Part shown: positions 37,264-48,300 of the stretch, piece by piece
Layout: each line of letters opens with the position of its first letter
Position numbering within the stretch: position 1 is the stretch's first letter
Source: Lytechinus pictus
Lineage: Eukaryota > Echinodermata > Echinoidea > Temnopleuroida > Toxopneustidae
DNA: 64,000 nucleotides
Assembly (NCBI RefSeq): GCF_037042905.1
Contig: NC_087245.1
Location: forward strand, 12,090,501-12,154,500
Direction of reading: 5' to 3'
Made by a program: the position numbers and the translations under genes
Notes under the pieces: generated by a model
Told to the model about the DNA's origin: nothing
Databases searched by the model: none
Seen by the model: only the letters and a program-made list of their open reading frames with translations

Positions 37264-40200
37264 TAATAATAATAATAAGTAGGGCCTATGATAATAATAA
37301 CAAAAATATATCAATTATTTCTTCTTGAGCTTTAGGGGATGTGAAGTTTGTCTTGCGTCTCAGGTAACTGCTTAGACCATCGTCATCTACCCTTAGCAGT
37401 TCCATAAGGTGATGAAAATTCCCATCAACTTCCGTGTGTCCTCTGAAAGCAAGACCTTGGCGGAGGAGAAACCTAAGAGCGCTGACTATCCTCAGAAGTG
37501 AATGTCTCGCTTCCTCTTGTTGTCGCTGACATTCGACACTAAGATGAGCTCCAATGGATGGCTTGTTGGATGCTTGTAGCTGTGACATGGCAAACCGATG
37601 ACATTCAGAGGACTGGTGGCTCTCAAACCTTTGGGTGGCCTTTTTCCAATTACTGAAACCTGTGTCGATGAATGCAAACTCTTTCACTTTTACGAGATGA
37701 AGAAGGCAATTTCTTTCATCTTTGGAGCAGTCGAAGCATAAAACATCTGCCGTTCCTTCATCGTAATGCAGCCATGGATAAGTCTAAAACCATTTTGCTT
37801 GGAAATAGACTTTTTGGTTTTCCGTTCTTTTGGGATGTTGGTACATGCTGGATGATTTGGCTTGTCATGATGAAGATGCAAGACATTCACAATCACAGGT
37901 TTGTTGACACTTTGTTGGTCTTGCTGGTCATGTTGGTCGCTGCTAGGTTCGGAGGTTGAGGCTTCTTCTTTACTGGCAGTTGTAGACTCATTTGAGACAT
38001 TTTCTGTCACATCTTCCTGTGGATTCTCTTCATCTCTTCTCCTGAAGAAAGACGATATTTAGCTCAATTTACGTCGTTTTGAACCGGACTGGGACATGAT
38101 GCCAAAACTATATTCCCTATTACGAGTTGTCAAGTTTAATGAAATCAAACTAACATACATGCATTACATCAAACTCATTACAACAGCCTCGCGCGGTAAA
38201 ACTGAACATACACCACGTATGATCGGAATGCGAATACGCGTGTAAACTACATTTTTTTACATTTTGTTAAGCGGTATTTTAGGAAGAATTTTCACCAATA
38301 AAACAATTATCTCTTGTGATTTTTTTTTCATTTCTTTCGTAGTGGGGGGGGGGGGATGTTTGTACAGGCCATCCCCCCTCCTCGAAAAGTGGGGGGGGGG
38401 GGGATATATCCCCCCATCCCCCCATAGGCGGCGGAAGCGGGGGGGGCGTGTCCCCCCAAAAAAATTTTAGGTGGGGGGACGAACCCCCCCTTAATTTGTT
38501 GTTGATTACCTTTTTTTTTTTTTTTTTTTTTGCTTGTCAATTTTTTTTTCTGCGTCCCCCCTAAAATTTTTGGTTGATAACCTTTTTTTTTTTTTTTTTT
38601 TTGCTTGTCAACAAAAATTTGTGGTCCCCCCTAAAAAAAATTTTCCGCCACCAATGATCCCCCCGGGATTTACGCCAGTGGTATATGTCCCCCTGAAAAA
38701 TGCATTCTGCAGTTCTGGGGAGCGTTTCATGGAAGGACTTGTCGGACGTTTCATCCAACAAGTCCTGCTTAATCTGGCAGTTACAATAGGAACTATGCTT
38801 CTTAGCCAATCAAAATCAAAGAAAGTTGTGAGATCTGACAGCTTGTCAGACGAAAAGTGTTGATGAAATGCTCCTCTTGCGATCGCTTCCTCGGATTTCA
38901 GATCTACCCTAGATCACTAATCATTTTTTCAGTAACTATACAAAATAACAGAAACATGAAAATTACCATCAAATTGTGTTTTTCATACAATTTCACCCCC
39001 AAAATGAAAAAAAAAATGTCCTGCGACCCCTGCTTTAGAGATCCATAACGGTGCTTGTATATAGATACACCGTAGTGTGGGTCTTTTTTTTGGGGGGGGG
39101 GGATGGAGGTACTATAATCATGCCTCTGTGTGTATTTTATTTCTATAAAAAATCACTTTCTATTGAACGATTTCCGTTAATTGAATTTACGATATCTCTT
39201 CTAACAGATGCAGCTACTTCAGTCTGTGAAACGGTAAGCTATGCCTATGGCGAGTCTTGCTATTTCTTTATGAGCACATCTGCCAACTATAAAGAAGCAG
39301 CAGCGGAGTGTGAGAGCACTTGGAACGCACATCTTGTTTTTATAGAAAGTGAGGAGGAACAACAATTTCTGGTATCACAGATTCTTCTGTTAGACAACCA
39401 GGCTGACTTCTGGATAGGTATAGTTAAAGGCCAAGTCCACCACTGTCCACCCCAACAAAAAGTTGATTTGAATAAAACAAGAAAAATCCAACGATCATAA
39501 CACTGAAAATTTCATCAAAATCAGATGTGAAATAAGAAAGTTATGATATTTTGAAGTTTTGCTTAAATCTCACAAAACAGTTTTATGCACATCCTGGTTG
39601 GTATGCAGTTGAGATGATTGATGACGTCACCCACTCACTATTTCTTTTGTATTTTACTATATGGAATATGAACTATTCTATTTTTCTCCTCATTGTCCTG
39701 GGAAACAAGGTTTTGTCCCTCCCTGAACATGAATAAGTACCATCGTTTTAAATGTTATGGCTCCGCCAAGTTGGTCCTTATTGTCACATCACTAAAAATG
39801 AAATATTGTATAATTCAAGCAATAAAAAAAACAAAAGAAATAGTGAGTGACATCTTCGACTCTCATTTGCATATCACTGAGAGTTGCATATATAACTGTT
39901 TTGTGAAAAAATAAGCGAAACTTTAAAATGTCACCACTTCCTTATTTTGCGTCTGATTTTCATGAAATTTTCAGTGTTATGCTTGTTTCATTTTTCTCTA
40001 TTTATTCAAATTAACATTTTTTTTGTGGTGGACTTGACCTTTAAGAAGTATTTCGTTAATCAAATATCTACGATATTACTGATCTGCGGCTGATAATTTT
40101 CTGCCAAAGACATTTTGTTTCTTTTTATAATAAAATTATGAACAAGTGGAGTGCCTCTGGCAGTCTCACCTGCATCACGCGATTCAATATAGCAGCAGTG

Positions 40201-43200
40201 CTGACTTTGAAAACTACTATAAAACATTTATTCACAAAAAACACCATTCATATAATGATACAATACTATGTTCATTGACAATAAATGACATTTGACCTTG
40301 ATCATGCAACCTAAGACTTGTCATTGATACTTGATTACCCCTGTATCCACATTTTATAAACTAAATCTATAAACTTTGAAAGTTATGACAACAATCTAAT
40401 AATTACCTCCAAAATGGCCAAAGTTCAATGACCTTAGATGACCTTTGACTTTGGTCATGTGACCTGAAACTCACATGAGATGTTCAATGATACTTGATTA
40501 CTCTATGTCCAAGTTTTATGAACTAGATCCATACACTTTCAGAGTTATGATGGTTATTCAACAAATAACCCCAACATTGCCAAAGTCCATTGACCTTTGA
40601 CCTTGGTCATGTGACCTGAAACTCTCACAGGATGTTCAGTGATACGTGATTACTCTTATATCCAAGTTGTATGAACTAGACCAATAAACTTTCAAAGTTA
40701 TGATGGTAATTCTACAAATACCCCCAACTTGGCCAAATTTCATTGACCTTAAATGACCTTTGACCTTGATCATGTGACATGAAACTCGCACAGGATGTGT
40801 AGTGATACTTGATTAACCTTATGTCCAAGTTTCATGAACTAGGTCCATATGTTTTCTAAGTTATGCTGTCATTTCAAAAACTTAACCTTCGGTTAAGATT
40901 TGGTGTTGACGCCGCCGCCGCCGTCGGAAAAGCCGTCCCATTCTGCTTCGCAGGTGAGACAAAAATCATCAACCCCTCGAATGGCATTCGAGAGTTTACG
41001 ATATAATGACGGTACCTCCAGACGATAAACGGGGGTAATCAATGTAATTCAGTGGCAGATCGGGGGGGGGGGGATCCGGCCCGTGCCCCCTCCTTTGATA
41101 GACATAAAATATATTTGTAGTGGATATCGGGCATAGTTAAGACCCCTTTTAGGTCGTCAGCGCTTTCTGAACACCCCCTCCCTTTGGAAAATCTTGATTC
41201 TGCCCTTGAATGTTACTACAATCGGAAACTTATCCTGTGCATGAGGGAATTATGCCAACTGCCGTCTTTCTGCTTTTTTATGGCATTATTCAGGCAAAAT
41301 ACATGTATTGTTAATTCTGTGAATAAAACATAACGGTGCGCTATAGAAAATTACTATTGTATGTGTGAAAGATTGATAAAGGCGTTTTAACTTGGCATGC
41401 TCGTGTAAATCGTAAACTCACTGGCCCGTATTCTGAACTCGGGTTTAAATTAAACCTTGGTTTAAAGTTGTAGTTTAACTATGGAGAGCCAATTGGGGCA
41501 CAAATCTCTATTAGTACATGTTCAGTCTATTAACTCTTTTGACACTCAAATAATTTGTAACTGTCTCAGAATGATATCTGAAATATTTTCTTCATTATGA
41601 AAGCAAAGGGAAACAAAATAGTAAATATAAGAAATAAACAATATAAGCAGATTTGTTTTATTTTTTTCTCCCCATAATTTTAGCACCCCATAATTTTAGC
41701 ACAGAGTTGGACCATGGTCCAAGTTAAACCCGACTTCAGAATACGGGCCACTGTGGTGATCCATTATGTTGTCGTCTTGTGTGGAGCCCCGAGTCGGGGA
41801 AGAGATTAAAGATCACAGTACACACATTATCACACCTAGTCTGTATTAATCACTTCATTACTGCTAGGTTGATAATAATGTTTGCAAAGAGTGTACACAC
41901 TGAAGGGGGCATTGAACACGTTCGTGTATTGATCGTTTGACAACATGCAATAAAATTATGTTGGGCAATGACATGATGTAGGTTTTTTTAAAAAACAAAT
42001 ATGCAATATGAACACGTCAGCAATGTTGGCGACAGATACATTTGAAGAAGAAAAAACAGGACCATGTCGAAAAAGCAGTGTATAATAAATGAACTAGGTA
42101 TCCTGTATAGAGATGTTTAAATAAATTAAAAAAGGATAAATAAATAAATTGATTAATTAATTGCAAATTAGTGATTGATTGCTAATATGCTCCTTGAAAC
42201 AAGAAGTTTAATCTAATTTGCTACAGCTAACGTGGAATTATCAGTTGTAAAATTGCAACAGATTATTTGCAATTGATCGCAAATATTTTCTTGCAATACC
42301 CCCTTAGTGTAAGTGTCGTGGTGTAGCGATTCTGACTCTCGCCTTACAATTAGAGGGTCGTGTGTTCGAATCCCACCACGGCCTATTGTCCTTTGGCAAG
42401 GCGTCAATCCACACGTGCCACTCTCCACCCAGGTGTTAAATGGGTCCCCGGTAGGATGCGAAAGCCTATGTAGTATGCCTAGCATGAGTCTTTGAACTCT
42501 TGTTGGAATGCTCCCCAGGGAGTGGAGAAAGTGCATACATTGTGTGTGGGCATGTCAGGATCCGATGACCGGGGTAATAATAATTGCAATGTAAAGCGCT
42601 TAGAAACAAAGTGTAATAAGCGCTATATAAATGTATCTATTATTATTATCATTAAGTGTGTTGGTTCTTTCATTAATTCATCATTGTAATCATTTTACAT
42701 GTTAATATCCAATCATATTTATCGTGTATGTTTATGATATTTAATCCAATTATGCCAACTACATTGAATCCTTTTCACCATGTGGCATATACTACGTATT
42801 TCGTAGGATTAATCAAGTCCTCTCTTGGGTTGAAAACATGGAGCGATGGAAGAGAGCATCAATATATCAACTTCGAGTACAGCTCCTTCAACGAAGGGAC
42901 GCCATGTTTCCGGATGAAGAGTAACAGTAATTACGTCTGGCATGATCGTCAATGCAGCTTCACATTCTCTTACATCTGCGAACAAGAAAATGGTAATTAA
43001 AACCCGGTTTCATGAAACTTGTATCAATGAAAGATTGCTGTGATATATTTGAAATCAGCCAATCAAGTGCATATTTACCCTGATGGTTTATTTCTAATAC
43101 GTCTAATGGCGATTCGTCCAATTGCCAGCTCGTCTACTATCATTTGGTCTACTATCAGTTCGTCCACTATCCACATGGTCTAATTGTCAACTTTTCAACT

Positions 43201-46200
43201 CACCATTTCGTCTTCTAACCAATTGGTCCAATAGCTATTTAGTCCATGTACCATTTGGTCTAATTGGACTAATTGTTAATTGTGCAAAATGAATGAAAAT
43301 AAAATTGATATTAGGCCAACTGGGTATGGGACGAAATGGTGATTAGATGAATCGATGATTGGATTAAATGGTTATTGGACCAAATGGTTGTTAGACGAAA
43401 TGTTGATGGACGGAATGGCATTAGAATAAATAAAAGTAGACCATGTTGTGAGTGGACGAGTTGGCATTAGACGAAATGGCAATTTAGTCTGATGATGAGT
43501 AGGAGGATGGATGATAGAGGTTGTGGTGGTGCTGTGGGGACGGTGGGGGTGATAGAGGTTGTGGTGGTGCTTTGGGGAGGGTGGGGGTGATAGAGGTTGT
43601 GGTGGTGCTGTGAGGAGGGTGGGGGTGATAGAGGTTGTGGTGGTGCTGTGGGGAGGGTGGGGGTGATAGAGGTTGTGGTGGTGCTGTGGGGAGGGTGGGG
43701 TGATAGAGGTTGTGGTGGTGCTGTGGGGACGATGGGGGTGATAGAGGTTGTGGTGGTGCTGTGGGGACGATGGGGGTGATAAAGGTTGTGGTGGTGCTGT
43801 GGGGGTGATAGAGGTTGTGGTGGTGCCGTGGGGACGGTGGGGGTGATAGAGGTTGTGGTGGTGCTGTGGGGACGGTGGGGGTGATAGAGGTTGTGGTGGT
43901 GCTGTGGGGACAGTGGGGATGATAGAGGTGGTGGTAAGTTAATGGTGGCGCTGCTGCTACTGCTACTGATGATGATGAGGAGGGTGGTCAAGATGCTTGT
44001 TGTGGTGCCGTGGAGATGGTAAAGTTATGGTAAGGTGACTGATGGCACTGCTCTTATATTGCTGCTGACTATGTTGCAGGGGCGGCGGGGTCTTTCATTT
44101 TTTTTAAAGGGCACATTTCGTTTTGAAGAAAGGACATTTTTCCTACACTGTTAAAAAAACACCTTATTTTACAGGGGAAAAAAGAAGATTTTGCAGAAAG
44201 CAATAACAGAATCATTCTGTAAATTCATGAATTAGGAATTTTCTGCAATTTAACAGAACAGGTCTGTTTAAAAAGGATGTTTTATTTAAGGAAATTTATA
44301 AGGTTCCCAACAACCAAATACCAATTTCCTGTAATTTTACATGATATAATGTAAGATTACGCAATCTGGTAAGATTACATGTGTTCTCGAGACTCTGCTG
44401 CAGGAACTTTATTTTAAGGATACATTTTCTAACAGTGTACGGGGAATGGGGGGGGGGTGTCCCATTGCCACCCCCCCCCCTCCGTTCCGCCACTCCTGAT
44501 ATGGTGACGGTGGTGCTATTTGTGACTTTGTGGTGGTGGTGCTGTAGTGACGGTGAAGTTGATGGTGGTGACGTGGTGGTGTTGGGGGTAATTGTTTCGC
44601 TCTCTTGTGCTACCGCTAGTGGTGGTATTGGTGCGGACGATAATGATATAGTAATGGTGATGACAATAGAGGAGACTGATGTTGATCATGATAGTGGTGT
44701 GGTGGTGGTTGCGGAAGTAATGATTGTAATTCCGATGGTTATGGTAATGAAGATGGTTGTGTCCGTCATGGTACGATGCTGCAATTGCAGATGGTGGTGC
44801 ATTTAAAGACAAAGATAATTCATGCCGATTGTGATGACGGTGAAGACACTGAAAACTGTCACGATAATGTCGTTGGTGACGATGAAGGCATATGTTAGGC
44901 ATCATTGTGCCTTTTGTAAGGAAATAACCAGACAAAAATCAATTAAAAAATATCTAATACTATGTTTATATCGCCTCCTTCTCTCCCTAGCATGTTTAAC
45001 ACCAGTTGACAGTAGCTCAAATGATAGTCTCACGTCGACATTAACCAATGGTAAGTTGATCTTTTACAAGCTCAAATGCCAAATATACTAATCCTTAAAA
45101 AACGAAAGAAAACAGTTTGAAAATACACTTAAATACCATTACTAGACACCCTCATCAATTTATCTGTGATACCTCAGTAGGTTTATTCAAGATCCATTTC
45201 GTTTATTAATTTACTGATGCCATGATTTTCCACTGCCCGCTGATTTGATTTTCAAATGAAGATTACAAATGGTCTCTGTTTATATTATTCAGGGTAGGCC
45301 TCATGATCGGTTGGGGGCACACGTTAAGATAGGCATACATTTTAAGTTACATGTTAAAATAAAACAGATTGAAGACATCAAGAATGTTTGTATTATAATG
45401 TCCATAGTCAATTTTCCCCGATATCCTCCTCCGTTCACCCCACATGATTTACATTGTTTTGTTTGACAATGCTGCTAAATAGTAAAGTTTCATTTTTTCC
45501 CTTAAGTTTTGTAAATGAAAATTTTTATATACACAGAGAAGGAATCGTCCACGGAATCATCAACCGAGGACACAACTGAACCACCAATCGAAGAGGAAAG
45601 TCCAACCATAAAGAAACAAGGTCAGTGTTCAAATGTATATAATATTTATGTATCATAAAAAGCTCACTGAATGATTCACGCATTCATTATAAAGAGGGAT
45701 AAAACCCAAATGCTTGCGATGTGCGAGGCCCAACAAAAAGTGGTAAGGCGACATATAAAATGCCTTTCATATAAAAAATTCTGATAGTAGATCATTGGTA
45801 AAATGTTGATGACAATGACGAAAGTGATGGTGGTGTTGCTGATTAACGATGATGATGATGATGAATTTTCATGACAAAAGGTCTAAAATAACTTTTTTGT
45901 CAATATTATATCAATAACATTATTAATTTATCGATTCATTTATCTATAATCCAAATCACTACAGCTGGAGAGTCACGGTCTTCATACGTCAGATCAATGG
46001 CAGATAACTTATCCCTACCCGATGCAACAGTTCTTTCAAGATTTCAGGTCAACTCCATAATAAGATGTGCTGGATTATGTAACGAATTATTAGAATGCAC
46101 CCATTTTACACACATGATGGCATCATCCACCTGCCTACTCGGAGATGGTCGGGATCTTCAGTTGGAGGGATTAGTGCCAATGAAGGGCGCCCGTTCTTTT

Positions 46201-46221
46201 TCAGTGTCATCAGATTCTTAA
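35269..46221 (+). CDS. Secreted C-type lectin with a C-terminal PAN/apple-like domain, six exons
   Basis: Exons 35269-35332, 39208-39417, 42807-42992, 44991-45050, 45537-45620 and 45965-46221 all join in phase 1 (GT-AG), giving 286 residues. Residues 1-16 are a signal peptide (MFSSILLWMSTAIASA), so the product should be secreted. Residues 28-150 are a long-form C-type lectin domain: likely disulfides C28-C39, C56-C149 and C125-C141, a FWIGL core at 89-93, and WHD at 136-138 in place of WND. The EPN/QPD sugar-specificity motif is not visible, so calcium-dependent sugar binding is doubtful. Residues 154-201 form a Ser/Thr/Glu-rich linker with an N-D-S sequon. Residues 202-286 show the PAN/apple cysteine pattern CAGLC...EC.HF...TCLL. 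A role in innate recognition or extracellular matrix is inferred from the families only. Confidence 0.78.
35800..36275. repeat. Diverged tandem duplication, unit about 325 bases
   Basis: catttggatactaactgta, followed by agtagtttacgtcacagcaa and a tacccc...tacatagcc block, is matched near 36126 by catttggatattaactgta, agtagtttataacacagcaa and a similar tail. Lies in intron 1 of the lectin gene. Confidence 0.65.
36482..36502. repeat. Poly-G tract
   Basis: Uninterrupted G run of more than 15 bases following gggtgg. Many similar but shorter tracts occur across the window. Confidence 0.9.
36719..36785. repeat. CT/CA microsatellite
   Basis: Alternating tctctctc and cacacacac runs. Confidence 0.9.
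37160..37300. repeat. AAT/ATA microsatellite
   Basis: Near-perfect (aat)n at about 37222-37278 with gat variants. It borders the truncated end of the hAT transposase fragment. Confidence 0.9.
37300..38010 (-). pseudogene. Decayed hAT transposase fragment (ZMYM1-like, TTF zinc-finger region)
   Basis: Read on the minus strand, the translated blocks TYPWLHYDEGTADVLCFDC, FAFIDTGFSNWKKATQRFE and AQEEIID match the TTF-type zinc-finger region and following part of hAT/ZMYM1-like transposases. The recognisable frame is interrupted by an in-frame TAG at 37784-37786, and the acidic stretch upstream (from 38010) is in another frame. The 3' part, including the catalytic RNase-H-like core and the dimerisation domain, is missing: the fragment ends in the AAT microsatellite. 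It lies antisense in intron 1 of the lectin gene and cannot encode an active transposase. Confidence 0.8.
38340..38690. repeat. Composite poly-G/poly-T repeat with duplicated module
   Basis: Long G tracts near 38343 and 38391, then two copies of a module made of gttgat(t/a)acc, a 17-20-base T run and gcttgtcaa, near 38500 and 38572. The module also occurs once near 4585-4625. Confidence 0.75.
38712..38878. mobile_element. Foldback MITE (GGAGCRTTTCAT ends), full copy
   Basis: Left end ggggagcgtttcatggaagg and right end gatgaaatgctcctc are imperfect inverted repeats. The interior includes ttgtcggacgttt, agccaatcaaaatcaaag and agttgtgagatctgaca. A partial copy forms the 3' end of the SLC17 gene at 48195-48300. 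Confidence 0.75.
39424..40044. mobile_element. TTAA-flanked palindromic MITE, copy 3
   Basis: Begins ttaaaggccaagtccacca immediately downstream of lectin exon 2 (donor at 39418) and ends ggacttgacctttaa. Same family as 3493-4090 and 22079-22693, with internal arms around gaaaatttcatcaaaatc. Confidence 0.85.
40141..40960. repeat. Tandem-unit repeat with DR1 nuclear-receptor motifs, copy 2
   Basis: Reverse-oriented relative of 15004-15855: about five units of roughly 160-175 bases containing catgtgacctgaaactc, gatgttcagtgatac and catgaactag. Perfect TGACCT-T-TGACCT direct repeats are at 40591-40603 and 40754-40766. It ends in a gccgccgccgcc run and tgcttcgcaggtgagac. Lies in intron 2 of the lectin gene. 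Confidence 0.85.
41422..41751. mobile_element. MITE with GGCCCGTATTCTGAA ends
   Basis: tggcccgtattctgaa on the left is exactly complementary to ttcagaatacgggcca on the right. cgggtttaaa and tttaaaccc-like blocks continue the inverted arms. No open frame. Confidence 0.85.
42312..42654 (+). mobile_element. tRNA-derived SINE
   Basis: The first 75 bases resemble a tRNA gene: A-box-like tggtgtagcg and B box gttcgaatcc at 42364-42373. The body includes ttggcaaggcgt and cacccaggtgttaaatgggt. The tail is gcgctatataaatg followed by (tta)n. The antisense frame reading GGIRTHDPLIVRRE is a typical SINE shadow and not a gene. Lies in intron 2 of the lectin gene. Confidence 0.85.
43095..43490. repeat. Array of TTAGACGAAATGG-type short motifs in both orientations
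   Basis: The first half repeats (t)ggtctaat/tcgtctaat motifs; the second half carries the complementary ttagacgaaatgg and ttggaccaaatgg. The element is therefore palindromic with internal tandem structure. A relative lies at 53930-54400. Confidence 0.65.
43505..43935. repeat. Minisatellite, about 38-base unit, eleven or so copies
   Basis: The unit reads gatagaggttgtggtggtg followed by ctgtggggacggtgggggt, with variants having agggtgg or acgatgg. Both strands stay open (His/Pro/Thr-rich or Gly/Val-rich frames) because the units repeat, not because it is coding. Lies in intron 3 of the lectin gene. Confidence 0.9.
44136..44440. mobile_element. MITE with TACACTGTTA ends
   Basis: tacactgttaaaaaa on the left and tttctaacagtgta on the right are inverted repeats; internal aaggaaatttataaggttcc and aaaataccttatttt-like blocks have partial symmetry. 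A hAT-type origin is possible from the end sequence but not shown. Confidence 0.6.
44505..44800. repeat. GGT/GAT-rich degenerate microsatellite
   Basis: Imperfect gtggtggtg, gatggtgat and aatgatggt runs in intron 3 of the lectin gene. Confidence 0.7.
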
Positions 46222-46613
46222 TTATTCAATGACTGCTTATTGGTCTACCCTACTAGAGAGAAAATTATGATTTGACGATAAGAGAAAAAGTATTGATAGG
46301 GCTTATATTCCTGCAAGAATTATTGTTTTATTAGCATTGGTAGTGTTTTCCCTATCTTGCATTTGTTGTAAAATCTGATGATTGCCTGAAAGGAAAAAAA
46401 AAATACGTGGGGGGGGGGGGGGCTACGACCAAGAAAAGTCGGGTTGGGAACTACATAGACTCATTGCAATCAGTTCAAATAATGACCATTGTCCTGAAAG
46501 TCGATCACTTTAGTTCCGTAAGGACGTATTTGTACATTCACGTAATCTTAATGATCCGGATTGCTTTGTATGATTTTAAAATAATGTATATTGTTTGAAC
46601 TAGAATGGATCAA

Positions 46614-46619
46614 AATAAA
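46614..46619 (+). promoter_or_regulatory. Candidate polyadenylation signal of the lectin-PAN gene
   Basis: AATAAA about 390 bases after the stop codon at 46221; the first canonical hexamer downstream on this strand that I noticed. Confidence 0.5.
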
Positions 46620-46624
46620 GCAAA

Positions 46625-47700
46625 TATTACGAAAAGATAATGATTGCCTCGTTAAAAATTAAATCCATCACGCCCCTAACGAGCTCATGCTGCACGACAT
46701 CCATATGAAATGAATACAGATCATACGCTTTTGTAATTTCTTTAAGAAATATAACCATTTATTATAATTCATTTTATTGTTCTACAAATATAAATACTTG
46801 TATGAAAACGTATGAAAAAACACACACTGTTGAAAATGAACTATATACAAATGGTCTTTTGAGTAATACCGTGATTAGGAAGCACCTTCAATATCAAACT
46901 GATTAGGCCTATATCAATATACAAATATTATACATAATACGTAAATATTGCTTGATAAACAAATTACTCACAGGCAGCACAAAAAATGTAATTGCACAGA
47001 TGTAAACATACTGTCTAGACTTCTACCCATTATCAATTTTTTTTTAGATTGTTCTTTGGGTCTGCAATGTTGCCATCATAAAAGGGCAGTCAACCAAAAC
47101 CAAATACAGCCAGGGGCCGAAGCTACTTGTTCCTGGGACTGAAACAGGGGTTCCCCTTCACAGCCCGTACAGATGCAAGCTAGGGTTGTCATTCCTTGCG
47201 TTTTCCCTATGGGCCACTAGACTAAACATTTTAATTTCTGCATTATGCTCAGAAAATATTTGATGATCATAATTGTGTCGTCATCATCATCAAATATGAA
47301 GATGATGATGTTGGTTAAGATTCTCGTGTCTGTAACATTAATTTTATCCATATAAAAAAAAAAGATATCCAACCAAGGAGTATAAAGAATGTCTTACACT
47401 ATTATGATAATCATTTTGTAGAATATCTTCTTTAGCTCAAGAAATCGTGAATAGATGAGTTTACATTCCCATTTTCAGGAAAATTATCTACAGTATAACG
47501 GGAGTTGCCTTTACCTAGTGTACTGCTTACATGATTTCCAAACTCCTTGTTAAGACTTGTAGGAATAAACTTTATATGCATCATTGTTCGATTAGAAATG
47601 GGGTTTGCAGTTTCCCGGATGTTTTGAAGAACAACTGGAATGACAACTGCATATTTCGAATGAAATGTTTATCTTTTTGTGTACAGAGTTTTAACTACTA
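46625..47700. other. Intergenic stretch with no supportable gene
   Basis: AT-rich sequence between the lectin gene's presumed 3' end and the SLC17 gene's 3' end. Only short chance frames and a small gatgatgat run near 47285 are seen. Confidence 0.45.
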
Positions 47701-47734
47701 CCGACTGATACAAATATCCTTGCGATTTGATGTC

Positions 47735-47945
47735 TCATGATGTCATTCATATCCGTGCAAGCCTTGCAGGTGATTGCCCGCAACTCACCCGCAACAAAGT
47801 TTTGATCATGTTCAAAACTTTCCTGCGTGCAAAGCAGACTTGCGTGCTCTTCTGCGGGCAACTGCGTGCGAGATACTATCAATGCGGGCGACCTGCGTTT
47901 AGCAAAAAGTCACCCGCAAGGCTTGCACGGAACGATGTGACAGGG
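47735..47945. mobile_element. Foldback element with CCGTGCAAGCCTTGC ends
   Basis: ccgtgcaagccttgcaggtg on the left is complementary to cacccgcaaggcttgcacgg on the right. Internal cccgcaactc and gcgggcaactgcg blocks continue the symmetry imperfectly. Confidence 0.75.
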
Positions 47946-48194
47946 CCTTGTTCCATTTGGAAACAAAAATGTTGTAATTGCTGAGTAATGAGCAGAATTA
48001 GCGAGGCATTTTGTAGGTGGAACTAGTCTTCTTCCTAGTAAAAAAAATGATGCGTGATAATTCGTGTACGTGATTTAAAAAAAACTCGGGATCCTGTCTG
48101 GATCTCATCCTTTCACACCGTTTGGTGTACGTAAACCATGCAGAAATGATACATCTTTATCTAAGATGGGACGAAGGCAGTAAACTTTGCTTTT

Positions 48195-48300
48195 AAAGTC
48201 CTTGCTAGATCTGACAACTTTCCTTGAATTTTATTGGCTGAAAAGCACTGATATGCTGTCGGATAAAACGTCCGACAAGTCCTTTCATGCAATGCTCCCC
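48195..48300 (-). mobile_element. Partial MITE forming the 3' end of the SLC17 gene
   Basis: Read on the minus strand, ggggagcattgcatgaaagg, then cttgtcggacgttttatccg, agccaataaaattcaagg and agttgtcagatct match the element at 38712-38878 block by block. The first bases encode the last four residues (GSIA) and the stop codon of the SLC17 model. Confidence 0.7.
48230..48235 (-). promoter_or_regulatory. Candidate polyadenylation signal of the SLC17 gene
   Basis: AATAAA on the minus strand, about 50 bases after the stop codon and inside the MITE-derived segment. The related element at 38712-38878 has aatcaaa at this place, so the hexamer is specific to this copy. Confidence 0.45.

Noticed and set aside
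42312-42385. Functional tRNA gene
   Set aside because: Has A- and B-box-like words but is followed by a SINE body and tail also present at 20436, and does not fold as a clean cloverleaf by eye.
42213-42536. 107-residue antisense frame (GGIRTHDPLIVRRE)
   Set aside because: Lies entirely within a tRNA-derived SINE; a well-known type of repeat shadow.
43467-43991. 174-residue His/Pro/Thr-rich antisense frame
   Set aside because: Produced by the 38-base minisatellite; periodic composition with no domain signal.
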